A DNA stretch of 64,000 nucleotides, from the NCBI GenBank assembly GCA_951813295.1, contig CATOTI010000003.1, positions 62,001-126,000 on the forward strand, read 5' to 3'. Every line of letters begins with the position of its first letter. Within the stretch, counting starts at the first letter, position 1. The notes beneath the pieces were generated by a model. It was given only the letters and a program-made list of their open reading frames with translations, did not search any database and was not told the DNA's origin. This DNA comes from an uncultured Pseudomonadales bacterium. Its GTDB lineage: Bacteria; Pseudomonadota; Gammaproteobacteria; Pseudomonadales; Azotimanducaceae. Position numbers and translations under genes: made by a program. Positions 26,885-36,593 of the stretch are shown piece by piece.

Positions 26885-28233
26885 CGGTCGATCTCCTCGC
26901 GCAGGCCGAGTTCGAAGTCGGTCACCGGCGTGGTCTCGCCCCTTTCGTAGCGAACGACTCCATCGATCGTGACGAGCATGGCTCGTGAGTAGACGCTAAA
27001 GGGGTCGCCGTTCCAGAGGGCGACGTCGGCCGACTTGCCGACGGTTAATGTACCGATGCGGTCGTCGAGGCCGAGTGCACGCGCGGGATTGGATGTAATC
27101 CAGGCGATCTTCCGCGTGTGCGGGAAATCCACGCCGATTCTCGCGCCTGCGGCCGCGGCTTTGGCGGCTTCCTGGTTCAGGCGCTGGATATCGGTAGCCG
27201 AATCCGAATGCACGATCGCGCATGCGCCGGCTTTCTCGACGAGTGGTACGTTCGCGGGAATGGCGTCGAAAGCTTCCATCTTGAAACCCCACCAGTCGGC
27301 CCAGGTCGCGGTGCAGATCTGCTCGTCGGCGAGCACGTCGGCGATCTTGTACGACTCGACTGCGTGATGGAACGCCGTGATCGCGAAGTCGAACTCACGC
27401 GCGATCTCGATCATCACGATCATCTCGTCGGCGCGATAGCAGTGGTTGTGAACGAGGATCTCGCCGGCGAGCACGCCGGCCAAGGTGTCGAGTTCGAGAT
27501 CGCGCTTGGGTGGCTCGATCTCGTCGTCGGGATCCTCGGCGGCGCGCTCGACCTTCGCCTGGTAGTCCTTGGCGTTGATCCAAGCGGTCCGGTAGCCGGC
27601 GACATTGCCCATCCGGGTTGCTGGCGATGAGTTGCGACTGCCGTAAACCCGCTTGGGGTTTTCGCCGCAAGCGATCTTCAGGGAATGCTTGGATTCTGGA
27701 AACGCCATATCGTAGACGGATCGCCCCGGAACGTTTTTCAGCGTCACGCCGCGACCGCCGATGAGATTGGCGGATCCCGGGAGGACGTGCAGGGTCGTGA
27801 CGCTACCGGCAAGTGCGAGCGGTAAGCCGGGATCTTGTGGCCAGACCGAATGCTCGGCCCAGACTTCCGCGGTCACGGGAGCGGTGGACTCGTTGCCATC
27901 GGAGTGGGCGGCGACCGACGGGGCCGGATATACACCGAGGTGCGAATGCACGTCGATGATCCCGGGCGTTACCCAGCCGCCGTCCGCATTGACGATGCGC
28001 GCACCCGGGGGCGGCGTGACGTCCGCGCCGAGCGCCGTGATGACGCCATCAGACAACACGATCGTCGCATCCTCGATCAGGAGGTCTTCGGACAAGAGCG
28101 TCGCGTTGACGATCGCGATCGGCGGGGCGGGTGGAGCCTCGTAGGTTGATTCGTACGGCGCACCCTGCGTTGTGGTCACCCAACCCGCGACTAGCCACGC
28201 GTAGCCGATGGTCCGAAAGCTCCGAAAGCTCAT
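26881..28233 (-). CDS. Secreted amidohydrolase with intact metal motifs
   Basis: 450 residues from ATG 28233 (RBS GGGAGAGGG), with a signal peptide (SFRSFRTIGYAWLVAGWV...). Metal-site motifs are present: GIIDVHSHLGVY (HxH), GEILVHNHCYRADEM, ITAFHHAVESYKIAD and CAIVHSDSATDIQRL, ending with GKSADVALWNGDPF. The family hydrolyses amide or ester bonds, in periplasmic members often peptides or cyclic imides. Co-translated upstream of the degenerate paralogue, suggesting a two-subunit enzyme. Confidence 0.83.
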   Translation of the reverse strand: MSFRSFRTIGYAWLVAGWVTTTQGAPYESTYEAPPAPPIAIVNATLLSEDLLIEDATIVLSDGVITALGADVTPPPGARIVNADGGWVTPGIIDVHSHLGVYPAPSVAAHSDGNESTAPVTAEVWAEHSVWPQDPGLPLALAGSVTTLHVLPGSANLIGGRGVTLKNVPGRSVYDMAFPESKHSLKIACGENPKRVYGSRNSSPATRMGNVAGYRTAWINAKDYQAKVERAAEDPDDEIEPPKRDLELDTLAGVLAGEILVHNHCYRADEMIVMIEIAREFDFAITAFHHAVESYKIADVLADEQICTATWADWWGFKMEAFDAIPANVPLVEKAGACAIVHSDSATDIQRLNQEAAKAAAAGARIGVDFPHTRKIAWITSNPARALGLDDRIGTLTVGKSADVALWNGDPFSVYSRAMLVTIDGVVRYERGETTPVTDFELGLREEIDR

Positions 28234-28288
28234 CAACCCTCTCCCTTGCCTCAGAGCCCCGAGGCTACCTGGACCGAATGGGTCGACG

Positions 28289-30145
28289 TCAAGACGCCGT
28301 TTGCGCGAGGGCTTCTTCCGCGAGCGCGGCGTCCCGCTGCTGTTTGCGCCAGAGTTCGGCATAACGGCCGTCGCGCTCGAGCAGCGTGTCGTGATTCCCG
28401 CGCTCGACGATTTGGCCGTTGTCGAGCACGATGATTTCGTCCGCGTCGACGATCGTGGCGAGTCGGTGCGCGATCACGAGTGTGGTTCGATCGGTGGCGA
28501 CTTCTTTCAAGGCGCGCTGGATTTCTCGTTCCGTTCCGGTGTCGAGCGACGACGTGGCTTCGTCGAGTACGAAGATCGGCGGATCCTTGAGCACGGTCCG
28601 CGCGATCGCGACACGCTGTTTTTCGCCGCCGGAGAGCTTGAGTCCGCGTTCGCCGACCCGCGTCTCGAAACCGGCGGGAAGTAAGCGGATGAAGTCGAGG
28701 ATATGCGCGACCCGTGCGGCTTCTTCGACCTCTTCATCGCTGGCGTCGGGACGTCCGTAGCGGATGTTGTAACGGATCGTGTCGTTAAAGAGCACGGTGT
28801 CCTGCGGCACGATACCGATGTTTTTGCGCAGGCTTTCCTGCGTGACGCTACCTACGTCCGTGCCGTCGATCTCGACCGAACCGCGTTGGGGTTCGTAGAA
28901 GCGGTAGAGCAATCTCGCGAGGGTCGACTTACCCGCACCACTGGGGCCGACCACGGCCGTCGTCGTGCCGGGTTTGATCGAGAAACTCACGCCATCCAGA
29001 ACGATGCGTTCGTCGTAGCCGAAGCGGATGTCGTCGAATTGCACGGCCGCGTTCGAGACTTCGAGTTCAGCGGCGTTCGGTCGATCCTTGATCTCGGGTT
29101 CGAGCTCCAAGAGCTTAAAGAGGAACTCCATGTCGACGAGCGCTTGGCGAATCATCCGATAGGACGAGCCGAGGAAGCCGAGCGGGATGAAGAGCTGCAA
29201 CATGAAGGTGTTGAGCATCACTACCTCGCCCACGGTCAGCGTCCCGGCGGCAAAGTCGAGTACCGCCATCACGAGGATCGCGATCTGACAGGCGACCCGG
29301 ACGATAAGCTGACCGCCGTTCAGGAACCCGAGTGTGGTCTGGCTCTTCACGGCCGCGACCATGTACTGCAGTAGCGAACCGTTGTACCGATCGGCCTCGA
29401 AGCGCTCGTTGTTGAAGTACTTCACCGTCTCGAAGTTGAGCAGGCTGTCGACGCCGATAGTCGTCGCGCGCGACTCGGCTTCGATCATCTCGCGACGAAA
29501 TCGGGTGCGCCATTCGGTGAAGAGGAGCGTGAACAACACGTACGCCACGACCGCGATGAGGATGACCAGGACGTACTTGAACGGATAGCCGAAGCCGAGA
29601 TAGAGCGCCACGGCGCTGATCTCGAACAAGGTTGGACCGATGTTGAACGCAAACAGGCGCGTCAACTGTTCGAGCGCCCGGGTGCCGCGTTCGACCGCCC
29701 GCGCCAGTCCGCCCGTGCGCCGATCCAGATGAAAGCGGATCGATAGATCGTGCAGGTGCCGGAACGTCTTGAGACCGAGCACACGCTGTGCGTATTCCGA
29801 CACGGGCGTGAAGACGGCGGCCCGGATTTCCGTCAGCACGCCGGGAACGAGCACCATCGCGCCGTACAGAAAGGCGAATCCGAGGAGTGCTTGCACCGTG
29901 ATGGCGTTGGTCGCGAGCGCGCCCAAGCCGTCGACGAGTTCCTTCAGGACGATGGGCCCGTAGACGTTGGCGGAACGTCCGAGAATGAGCGTTGCGACCG
30001 CGATGACGACGCGCACGCGCATGCCGAATTGATCGCGCGGCCACAGAAAAGGGAAAACGAGGGCAAGGACCTTACCGACTGATCGACTCTCGGTCGGTTC
30101 GACGAGCCGTTCTGAGTAGGCGAAGTCATGCGGATTCGACGGCAT
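28289..30145 (-). CDS. ATM1/HMT1-type ABC half transporter
   Basis: 618 residues. An N-terminal six-helix transmembrane domain includes the ATM1-type segment RAVERGTRALEQL and LLNFETVKYFNNE, the latter characteristic of mitochondrial Atm1 and bacterial homologues. The C-terminal ATPase has Walker A GPSGAGKST, signature LSGGEKQRVAIART, Walker B IFVLDEATSSLD and H-loop VIAHRL. Relatives export glutathione-linked or heavy-metal/Fe-S compounds. ATG 30145 starts the conserved region; the frame remains open far upstream only as antisense of the next gene. It lies 55 bp downstream of the next gene's 5' end on the same strand side. Confidence 0.88.
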   Translation of the reverse strand: MPSNPHDFAYSERLVEPTESRSVGKVLALVFPFLWPRDQFGMRVRVVIAVATLILGRSANVYGPIVLKELVDGLGALATNAITVQALLGFAFLYGAMVLVPGVLTEIRAAVFTPVSEYAQRVLGLKTFRHLHDLSIRFHLDRRTGGLARAVERGTRALEQLTRLFAFNIGPTLFEISAVALYLGFGYPFKYVLVILIAVVAYVLFTLLFTEWRTRFRREMIEAESRATTIGVDSLLNFETVKYFNNERFEADRYNGSLLQYMVAAVKSQTTLGFLNGGQLIVRVACQIAILVMAVLDFAAGTLTVGEVVMLNTFMLQLFIPLGFLGSSYRMIRQALVDMEFLFKLLELEPEIKDRPNAAELEVSNAAVQFDDIRFGYDERIVLDGVSFSIKPGTTTAVVGPSGAGKSTLARLLYRFYEPQRGSVEIDGTDVGSVTQESLRKNIGIVPQDTVLFNDTIRYNIRYGRPDASDEEVEEAARVAHILDFIRLLPAGFETRVGERGLKLSGGEKQRVAIARTVLKDPPIFVLDEATSSLDTGTEREIQRALKEVATDRTTLVIAHRLATIVDADEIIVLDNGQIVERGNHDTLLERDGRYAELWRKQQRDAALAEEALAQTAS

Positions 30146-30262
30146 CTCCCCACTAAATACGAGTTCCCCACCCAAGGTCCAGTGTGTGTTCCTCGGATAG
30201 ACGATTTGGCAGGGCTTAAGAGGTGGCATTACCCTCGTTTGATTCGCTAAAGGAGCATCCAG

Positions 30263-31624
30263 ATGGCGGAACTCGAGATCGTGGATAGGGAGAACGGGGT
30301 TTTGCCGCCGCCGCGGGACCCGGAATCGGCGTTCGGCACGAAGGAGCCGGCGCGGTTGGCGCCGCGTTCGATCACGCGTGACCTCGATCCACCCGGTGCG
30401 GAGGCACTCGGGTTGTCGCCCGAAGAAATCGTGCAGTTCCGCGAGCAGGGCTACGTTATTAAGCGCGGGTTGATCGACCCGGCACTGTTCCAACCGTTCC
30501 TGGATCTCTGGTGGCAGCAACCGCCGGTTCGGGCGGCTGCGCTCGATCCGGACGATCGGTCGACGTGGCGCGCCCCCGGCAGGTTCTGGCCCGCGGAGAA
30601 TCGCTGGGGTACACCCGACAACTGGATGGGACGTAGTCCCTGGCCTTCGGTCGACGTCGAACGAGCCGGCGCCGAATTGGGCGAGCGGGTGGGGCGTTTG
30701 CCCCACAAGCTGACGAAAGACGTCTCGAACGACGTCTGGCGCTGGCACGGTATCGGCCATGACCCGGCGTTCGTGGATGCAACCTCGGCGCATCCGAACG
30801 TGCTTTACATGGCGGAGCTTCTGCTCGGCGGTCCGATCAAGCGACCGCGCCGAAACCGCGGTATCTACTCGATCTTCCCACGTGATCTCGATGGACCGGC
30901 CTCGGCGCTCGGGCCGCACATGGATCAGAGCATGACCGAGATGCAGGTCGTCACCTATTTGAGTGAGATCGGTCCGCAGGAAGGTGGCTTCACGATCTAT
31001 CCGACGTCGCCGCAGCGGCTCTACCACCATTCCACACAAGCCTATAACTGGGTGGCCGGCGAAGGTGCCGAAGAGGCGATGAACGCGATCAAACGTGAGG
31101 TGGAGCCGATTGAGTTCTGCGGCCGTCCGGGTGACGTGATCTTCTGTCACGGGTGGGTGGTGCACTCCGCCGGAGTCCATGAGGGAGAACGTGTGCGGCT
31201 CGCCTGTATTCAGGATTTCAATCGCAGCCGCGAACGCGGGCACATGCGTTGGACCGCGGCCGGGAAAAACGGTGGCGGGCGCGTTCATGCGACGATGGAC
31301 GGCTTCTTTCGGATTCCGACCGACACCGACGATGATCCGGCGGACGGCCTTCGCGAAGTCACGAACCAATGGATCATGGACTCGAACGAGTTCGTGACGT
31401 CTCGTCGAGCGCCGTTCAACGACATGTTCGCCGAGTGGAATCTCGGTGCGCGTGAACCGCGCGGCAACGTCGTCGACGAGGTGCCGTGGTGGGAACGTTA
31501 TGGGCTGCCCATGCTCCCATCGTTGAATGCGCCGCGGGGTGGTGGCGGTGTGCCGGCGGTTTCGCTCGATTCGGTGGCGGACTACGAAGGTGACGGGGTG
31601 TGGCGGATTCGGATACCTCGGTGA
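30263..31624 (+). CDS. Phytanoyl-CoA dioxygenase (PhyH) family protein
   Basis: A 453-residue Fe(II)/2-oxoglutarate oxygenase of the PhyH type. The likely iron ligands are the HxD in GPHMDQSM and a distal His in FCHGWVVHSAG; the 2-oxoglutarate arginine is probably in RVRLACIQDFNRSRE. These enzymes hydroxylate acyl-CoAs or small molecules. The N-terminal 60 residues are low-complexity. ATG 30263 follows AAAGGAG. Divergent from the ATM1-type transporter, with a 117-bp gap that should contain both promoters. Confidence 0.83.
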   Translation: MAELEIVDRENGVLPPPRDPESAFGTKEPARLAPRSITRDLDPPGAEALGLSPEEIVQFREQGYVIKRGLIDPALFQPFLDLWWQQPPVRAAALDPDDRSTWRAPGRFWPAENRWGTPDNWMGRSPWPSVDVERAGAELGERVGRLPHKLTKDVSNDVWRWHGIGHDPAFVDATSAHPNVLYMAELLLGGPIKRPRRNRGIYSIFPRDLDGPASALGPHMDQSMTEMQVVTYLSEIGPQEGGFTIYPTSPQRLYHHSTQAYNWVAGEGAEEAMNAIKREVEPIEFCGRPGDVIFCHGWVVHSAGVHEGERVRLACIQDFNRSRERGHMRWTAAGKNGGGRVHATMDGFFRIPTDTDDDPADGLREVTNQWIMDSNEFVTSRRAPFNDMFAEWNLGAREPRGNVVDEVPWWERYGLPMLPSLNAPRGGGGVPAVSLDSVADYEGDGVWRIRIPR

Positions 31625-31670
31625 CGGCCCGAGGGCGTCGGCGTTTCGATCGCTTCTCTTCTGAGCGGTC

Positions 31671-31994
31671 GTGAGTTCGGTCATCGTCACCGAAACCGCT
31701 ACGCTCGTCGTCCGTCACGCGGTACTCGACCCCGGCGAGAAGACTCCCTGGCACACGGATACTTGTCGACGGATGACCGTCGTGGTGCGCGGCGATCGCC
31801 TGGCGATCGAGTATCGCGATACCGGGGAGATCAGCGAGTTCGATGTCTCGCCCGGAGGCGTCGATTGGGACGAACCAGAGACGCGTGTGCATCGGGCGAT
31901 CAATTGCGGCAGCGAACCTTTCGAGGAAGTGGTGACGTTCTACCGTCCGTCGCCGAATGACGATCCTCAGCCAACCCCGCGCGAGCACGGCTGA
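31671..31994 (+). CDS. Small cupin protein
   Basis: 107 residues from GTG 31671. A single conserved barrel with TPWHTDTCRRMTVVVRGD (motif 1, one His) and a later His in TRVHRAINCG. Fewer metal ligands than typical dioxygenase cupins, so it may be a non-enzymatic or binding cupin. It follows the PhyH gene by 46 bp on the same strand, so a shared transcript is plausible. Function unknown. Confidence 0.68.
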   Translation: MSSVIVTETATLVVRHAVLDPGEKTPWHTDTCRRMTVVVRGDRLAIEYRDTGEISEFDVSPGGVDWDEPETRVHRAINCGSEPFEEVVTFYRPSPNDDPQPTPREHG

Positions 31995-32119
31995 GAGCGA
32001 CGCGCGGCGTCGTTTGACATCTCCTCGGCGCGCCCGCATGGTGCGCCGCCATATCTAGGCGCACGGGTCGCCCGCCGCGGCGATCGGCAGTTCTTGCCCG
32101 CCATTGTCTGGAGTCATTT

Positions 32120-33415
32120 TTGACCGTTTCTGATTTTGCCGACTTGGGCCTTGCCCAGTCGCTCGCTCGCGCTGTCCGCGAGCTCGGCTACGAAGAGCCG
32201 ACCCCTGTTCAAGCACAAGCTATTCCGCTCCTTCTCAACGGATCCGATCTCCTCGCCACAGCCCAGACGGGTACGGGAAAAACTGCCGGATTCGGCATTC
32301 CCATGTTGCAGCGTCTCAGCGCGGCCAAAGCGGGTAAGGAACCGCGTGGTCTCGTTCTTGCCCCTACACGGGAATTGGCGTTGCAGATCGTCGAGGAACT
32401 TCGATCGCTCGCACGTTTTACCGAGATACGCATTGCCGCCGTCTACGGCGGCGTTGGGAAAGGCCAACAAATTCGTGCGCTGCGCGCAGGCGTCGACGTG
32501 CTCGTCGCGACGCCCGGTCGTTTGCTCGATCTGATGGGCGAAGGCCACGCGCGTCTCGACCGGATTTCGGCACTGGCCCTCGACGAGGCGGACCGATTGC
32601 TCGACATGGGCTTCATTCACGACGTCCGCCGGATCGTCAACGCGACCCCGGGGTCGCGGCAGAGCATGTTGTTTTCCGCGACGATGCCTAAGGCCGTGAT
32701 GAACCTCGCCGGCGAAATGCTCCGCAAACCCGCGCGTGTCGACGTCAGCCCGGAAGAGCCGACGGTCGCCAACATCCGACAGCAGGCGTTGCGTGTAGCG
32801 CGTGAAGCCAAGCAGTCGACGCTCACACAGATGTTGCGCGAGCCGAGCGTTAGTCGCGCGATCGTCTTTACGCGGACGAAACACCGGGCCAACCGGGTCG
32901 CCAAGGCGCTCGACAAGTCCGGCATCGCGGCCGAGGCCATTCACGGCAACAAGACCCAGAACGCGCGCCAGCGCGCGCTGCAGGGCTTCAAAGACAACCG
33001 GATCTGGGTGCTCGTCGCGACGGATATTGCCGCGCGGGGAATCGACGTCGACGAGGTGTCACACGTCGTCAATTTCGACGTGCCGAACGAAGTCGAAAGC
33101 TATGTCCACCGAATCGGCCGAACGGCTCGTGCCGGCGCGTCTGGCGTCGCTTGGTCACTCGTCGACCCCGAAGAGCAACGTGACATGGCGGCGATTTGTC
33201 GCTACGTCGACCGGCCGATCGAAGAAATCGACGAGGACCTCAACCCGGTGGGCACGTTTACGGTCGGTCGACCCCGTGACAATCGCGGTGGTAACGGCGA
33301 ACGGCGCGCACAGTCGGAAAACGCCAAGACGGGAAGCGCCAACACCGGAAGCGCTAATCGATCACGGCGTCGCAAGCCGAGACGGCGCAAAACTCGCGCG
33401 ACCGCTCCCGCCTGA
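32120..33415 (+). CDS. rhlE: DEAD-box RNA helicase, RhlE-like
   Basis: A 431-residue helicase. Motifs are Q (FADLGL...PTPVQAQAI), I (AQTGTGKT), Ia (PTRELALQ), II (DEAD in LALDEADRLLDMGF), III (SAT), V (VATDIAARGID) and VI (HRIGRTARAG). The basic, low-complexity tail (residues about 385-431, RSRRRKPRRRK) is usual in RhlE-type proteins involved in RNA turnover, ribosome assembly and cold response. TTG 32120 is the start, with GGAG at 32110-32113 six bases upstream. Confidence 0.88.
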   Translation: MTVSDFADLGLAQSLARAVRELGYEEPTPVQAQAIPLLLNGSDLLATAQTGTGKTAGFGIPMLQRLSAAKAGKEPRGLVLAPTRELALQIVEELRSLARFTEIRIAAVYGGVGKGQQIRALRAGVDVLVATPGRLLDLMGEGHARLDRISALALDEADRLLDMGFIHDVRRIVNATPGSRQSMLFSATMPKAVMNLAGEMLRKPARVDVSPEEPTVANIRQQALRVAREAKQSTLTQMLREPSVSRAIVFTRTKHRANRVAKALDKSGIAAEAIHGNKTQNARQRALQGFKDNRIWVLVATDIAARGIDVDEVSHVVNFDVPNEVESYVHRIGRTARAGASGVAWSLVDPEEQRDMAAICRYVDRPIEEIDEDLNPVGTFTVGRPRDNRGGNGERRAQSENAKTGSANTGSANRSRRRKPRRRKTRATAPA

Positions 33416-33421
33416 TCCGCG

Positions 33422-33802
33422 TCAGCCGAAAACTCGCTCGACGCGCTCGGACTTGAGGAAGTAGGCCGTCCAAACGCCTGCCCAGGCGATGGCGAAGCCA
33501 ACGAAGCTCACGAGCATAGTGGCCGCGTTTCGTTCGATCGGGATGTCGCCCTGCACGATCCCGTGCAAGATTCGCGACGTGAGTAACGCGGCGCCCGTCC
33601 AGAGAAGTGCAATGTTCCAGAAGGGCGCGCTCGGTACCTTGAGGAACAGCAGCACGACCGGGACGAGAAAGGCGATAAAAATGCTCGCCAGTAGCGGGAT
33701 CGGGTAGTCATATACCCACCCGGCGAGCCCGGCTGAGTAGAAGAACAACACGGGCAGGGAGCCGACGGCGTAGACCAGTAGCCAACCTTGGATATCTTGC
33801 AT
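33422..33802 (-). CDS. Four-helix membrane protein (DUF2569-like)
   Basis: 126 residues with four predicted transmembrane helices (GWLLVYAVGSLPVLFFYS, LASIFIAFLVPVVLLF, FWNIALLWTGAALLTSR, LVSFVGFAIAWAGVWTAYF). The GWLL start and spacing resemble DUF2569 proteins, but the match is by eye only. It is convergent with the helicase gene, 6 bp apart. Function unknown. Confidence 0.6.
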   Translation of the reverse strand: MQDIQGWLLVYAVGSLPVLFFYSAGLAGWVYDYPIPLLASIFIAFLVPVVLLFLKVPSAPFWNIALLWTGAALLTSRILHGIVQGDIPIERNAATMLVSFVGFAIAWAGVWTAYFLKSERVERVFG

Positions 33803-33924
33803 CGCGGGTTACCTCTTTTCTGACGTGATGCCGATTAAAGGCCTTCTGGCGCGGGAGGCGAACGCGGGGCGGTCAAGTAGCGCGATAAGCACCCCGCGGT
33901 ATCACGGGATGGTCACGCGAAAAC

Positions 33925-35046
33925 TCAGACCGGCTTCGAGATTTCCTCTTCCGAAGTCAGAAGCTCGCCGAAGTGGCGAATGCCATCGGCATCCTCCCAG
34001 AACGGAATCTCATCGTCTGCTGATCGGTCGAGCAGCGTCACGCGCTCCATTTCCCGATCGTGGGGCCAGAAATCACCGACCGCGTAGTGCTGGCAGCTGC
34101 GGTTGTCCCACATCGCGACCGAACCTTCCTGCCATCGAAATCGACATTGGTACTCCGGCGTCGAGTACATCTTGGCGTAGAGATCGCTTAAGAGCCGAGC
34201 GGACTCATCCGGTGCCATGCCGGTAATCGAGTTCGTGAAGGTTGGGTTCACGTACAAGGCTTTACGTCGCGTGACCGGGTGGGTTCGGCAGATCGGATGC
34301 GTGACCTCGTTTCGACCGCCGCGCCCGTGCATGGCCGTGCGGCCTTCGAGGAATCGCTTGAGGACCGGGTCGAGGGCATCCCAGAGCGCGTAAGCGTCGA
34401 CGAAAACCGTGTCACCGCCGACGGGTGGTGATTTCCGAGCGAGCAGAATCGACCCGAGTGGTGGCCGGTTCGACCACGTCACGTCCGAATGCCAATTGGA
34501 TGCCGCAAAGGGATGCGCTTCGCTGGCGTAGAGACGCAGAATCTCAGGATGTTCGTTCGGTAGTTCGCGGCGCGCGAGGGAATGCTGGCGACCGTAGGCG
34601 TAACCCGTGTCGCTGATGTGCTGGCCGAATGTGATGTGTTCTTCGCGGGTGATGTGACCCTGATCGCGGAAGAAGACGACCTTGCGAACGAGATAAAGCT
34701 CTCTGATCGCGTCGATCTGCGCGTCGCTCGGATCTGCCAGGTCGACGCCGTGGACGATCACGCCGATGCTCGGGCAGAGCGGCTCGATGGATAAACCGGC
34801 TATCGCAAGACTATCGTCGATCGCGGCGTCCGCGCTGCGAATGGATTCCGCCACTTTCGCGTTGTAATCGGAATCGCCCGCCATCCGGCGGGCATCCGCG
34901 CTCACCCGGCTCGCGGGGACCTCTTTGTAATGCCCGGTCCAGGTATCCGCGCGGCCGCCGATCCACCCGTCAGCGCGTTGATCGCGCTTCGCTTGATTCA
35001 TGCCGCGTGCCTTGAAGATGTCTTCCATCGCCTGCTGTCGAGTCAT
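33925..35046 (-). CDS. TauD/TfdA-family Fe(II)/2-oxoglutarate dioxygenase
   Basis: 373 residues. Iron ligands are in WHSDVTW (HxD) and NRSCQHYAVGDF (distal His); the 2-oxoglutarate arginine is probably in HDREMERVTL. GVIVHGVDLAD and KVVFFRDQGHI are the usual N-terminal strands. It probably hydroxylates a carboxylate- or sulfonate-bearing substrate, or a steroid side chain; substrate is open. The N-terminal 80 residues are longer than TauD and carry a polar extension. ATG 35046. Confidence 0.85.
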   Translation of the reverse strand: MTRQQAMEDIFKARGMNQAKRDQRADGWIGGRADTWTGHYKEVPASRVSADARRMAGDSDYNAKVAESIRSADAAIDDSLAIAGLSIEPLCPSIGVIVHGVDLADPSDAQIDAIRELYLVRKVVFFRDQGHITREEHITFGQHISDTGYAYGRQHSLARRELPNEHPEILRLYASEAHPFAASNWHSDVTWSNRPPLGSILLARKSPPVGGDTVFVDAYALWDALDPVLKRFLEGRTAMHGRGGRNEVTHPICRTHPVTRRKALYVNPTFTNSITGMAPDESARLLSDLYAKMYSTPEYQCRFRWQEGSVAMWDNRSCQHYAVGDFWPHDREMERVTLLDRSADDEIPFWEDADGIRHFGELLTSEEEISKPV

Positions 35047-35257
35047 GTCGCGCGCCTTAGCTTAGTACGCGGACGCGCCGAGCGCGTACGGCCGACGCTT
35101 AAAAGGAATCGAGCAACTCGTCGACCGTGTGCTGAAACGCCCGAGTCGGGTCCGTCAGGCCCATGAGGGTTGGCAGGTGACTGAACCGTCATCGGGTCGT
35201 TCGATTCAAAAGGGAGCGTCTGGTAGGGTCGGATTGTCGGATGAAAAGGTATGAGGA

Positions 35258-35983
35258 ATGGCTGACAAACCCGACCGGTTTTTCCTGATTGTCTCCCTCC
35301 TTCTACTCACGCTCGTCTTTATCGGTTTTGCGCCCACGTTCTATTTGCGTGGCGCGATCGATGTAAGTCACCTACCGGGGCTCGACATCCCGGGTCACGT
35401 GGTGGCGCATGGACTCTTCATGACGGCCTGGTTCGTGGTGTTTGCGGTGCAGACGGCCCTCATCGCGCGTGGCAACAACGCACGCCATCGCTCCGTCGGG
35501 GTTGTCGGGATCGTGATTGCGATCGGCGTGGTGTTGACGGCGATGGGGGTGGCCGTTCAGTTCCCCGCGCGCGCGCCGGCCGCAGGATTTGCTCCCGGCG
35601 AGACGGTCTTCATCGCGGTGGCGAATACTTTCATCATCCCGATCTTTGCGGGCCTCTTTGCGGCGGCGATCTATTTCAGGCGTCGGCCGGAGATCCACAA
35701 ACGACTCATGCTTTTTGCATCGCTCAGCATGATGGCCCCGGCCGTCACGAACTCGCGTCTGTTCGGCGCGCTCCTTCAGCCAATCGCCCCGATTGATCTT
35801 TTTATGCTGCTGGCTATCGGGGTGCTCGTCGCCCTCATCGTTCACGATGTTCGACGCGAGCGGCGTGTCGCGGCGCCCACCTACGTTGGGCTTGGGATAA
35901 TCGTGGCGATGTTCGCCGGCATCGGCGGCGTAGCGAGCTCGGAGATCGGTGCGACGTACCACGACTGGCTTGCCTCGCTCTGA
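35258..35983 (+). CDS. Polytopic membrane protein, function unknown
   Basis: 241 residues with about six or seven hydrophobic helices and two short conserved-looking segments, NARHRSVGVVGIVIAIG and RRRPEIHKRLMLFASLSMM. The histidines in these segments could bind haem or metal. I recognise this as a recurrent proteobacterial membrane protein type but have no name for it. ATG 35258. It precedes a frameshifted hypothetical gene. Confidence 0.65.
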   Translation: MADKPDRFFLIVSLLLLTLVFIGFAPTFYLRGAIDVSHLPGLDIPGHVVAHGLFMTAWFVVFAVQTALIARGNNARHRSVGVVGIVIAIGVVLTAMGVAVQFPARAPAAGFAPGETVFIAVANTFIIPIFAGLFAAAIYFRRRPEIHKRLMLFASLSMMAPAVTNSRLFGALLQPIAPIDLFMLLAIGVLVALIVHDVRRERRVAAPTYVGLGIIVAMFAGIGGVASSEIGATYHDWLASL

Positions 35984-36012
35984 CACGAGTCTTCCGGGCA
36001 CGAGCATCACTC

Positions 36013-36559
36013 GGGGAGGCGATTGCCGCGTTCCTGAAGGCCGAGTACGACTCGCCGACCGAAGGCGCTCGATTGCGGCACACGATCGACGAATCTGGCT
36101 TCGACGTTGCGAGTATCAAGGGTAGGGCGACCGAATGCGCGCGATGATGACGCGCGCCTTCGCCTTTTCGAGCGATACCGCGGCGGCGAAACGCTTTTTC
36201 GTACGCTCGATCTTCGATCGCTCGAGTGGTGGTGGGCGGCGTTGTCGTCCGATGATCTCGAGCATGCTGTGTTCACTTGTCGACATGGCTTTGAGGAACG
36301 CTACGGCACCCGTCGTGCGGCAGCGATCGCCGCGATGTTCGAGCGCTCGGATGCGCCCAATGGTGTGCTGGATCGAATACGAAGGGGGGAGGTACTCGAA
36401 CCGCCGCTCCTTGTATCGACGGGGCGTCTCGATCGTCTGGTGATTCTCGAAGGTCACAACCGCCTGCTCGGTTATCTGCGCGACCTGTCCGCCGTGACCC
36501 TGCCGTTGCCGGTGCTGATCGGGATCGACGGGTGTGTCGCGAAATGGCGGGAGTGGTAA
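36013..36559 (+). CDS. Hypothetical ParB-like-fold protein, frameshifted
   Basis: Two frames together give one plausible protein. The first 40 residues read EAIAAFLKAEYDSPTEGARL... in one frame, up to about 36120-36140. Then ARDDDARLRLFERYRGGETL, SLEWWWAALSSDDLEHAVF and LVILEGHNRLLGYLRDLSAV follow in another. The last segment resembles a ParB-nuclease-fold 'EGHxRL' motif (GHR-like). The frame change needs one inserted or two missing bases. No ATG with a ribosome site fits the first part, so the true start is unclear and the gene may be truncated. Confidence 0.45.
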
Positions 36560-36593
36560 ACGCCGGCGCCCGCGAAACGCTTATGCTTCCAGC

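Noticed and set aside
30146..31690. Upstream extension of the ATM1-type transporter to a 1133-residue protein
   Set aside because: The added 500 codons are antisense to the PhyH gene and rich in Arg/His/Pro without domain; the transporter starts naturally at ATG 30145.
32013..32018. TTGACA as -35 box for the helicase gene
   Set aside because: No matching -10 sequence at 16-18 bp spacing.
35047..35257. Short minus-strand C-terminal-like frame (PTLMGLTDPTRAFQHTV...)
   Set aside because: Only 28 codons between stops, no start or ribosome site; may be a relic but cannot be supported.
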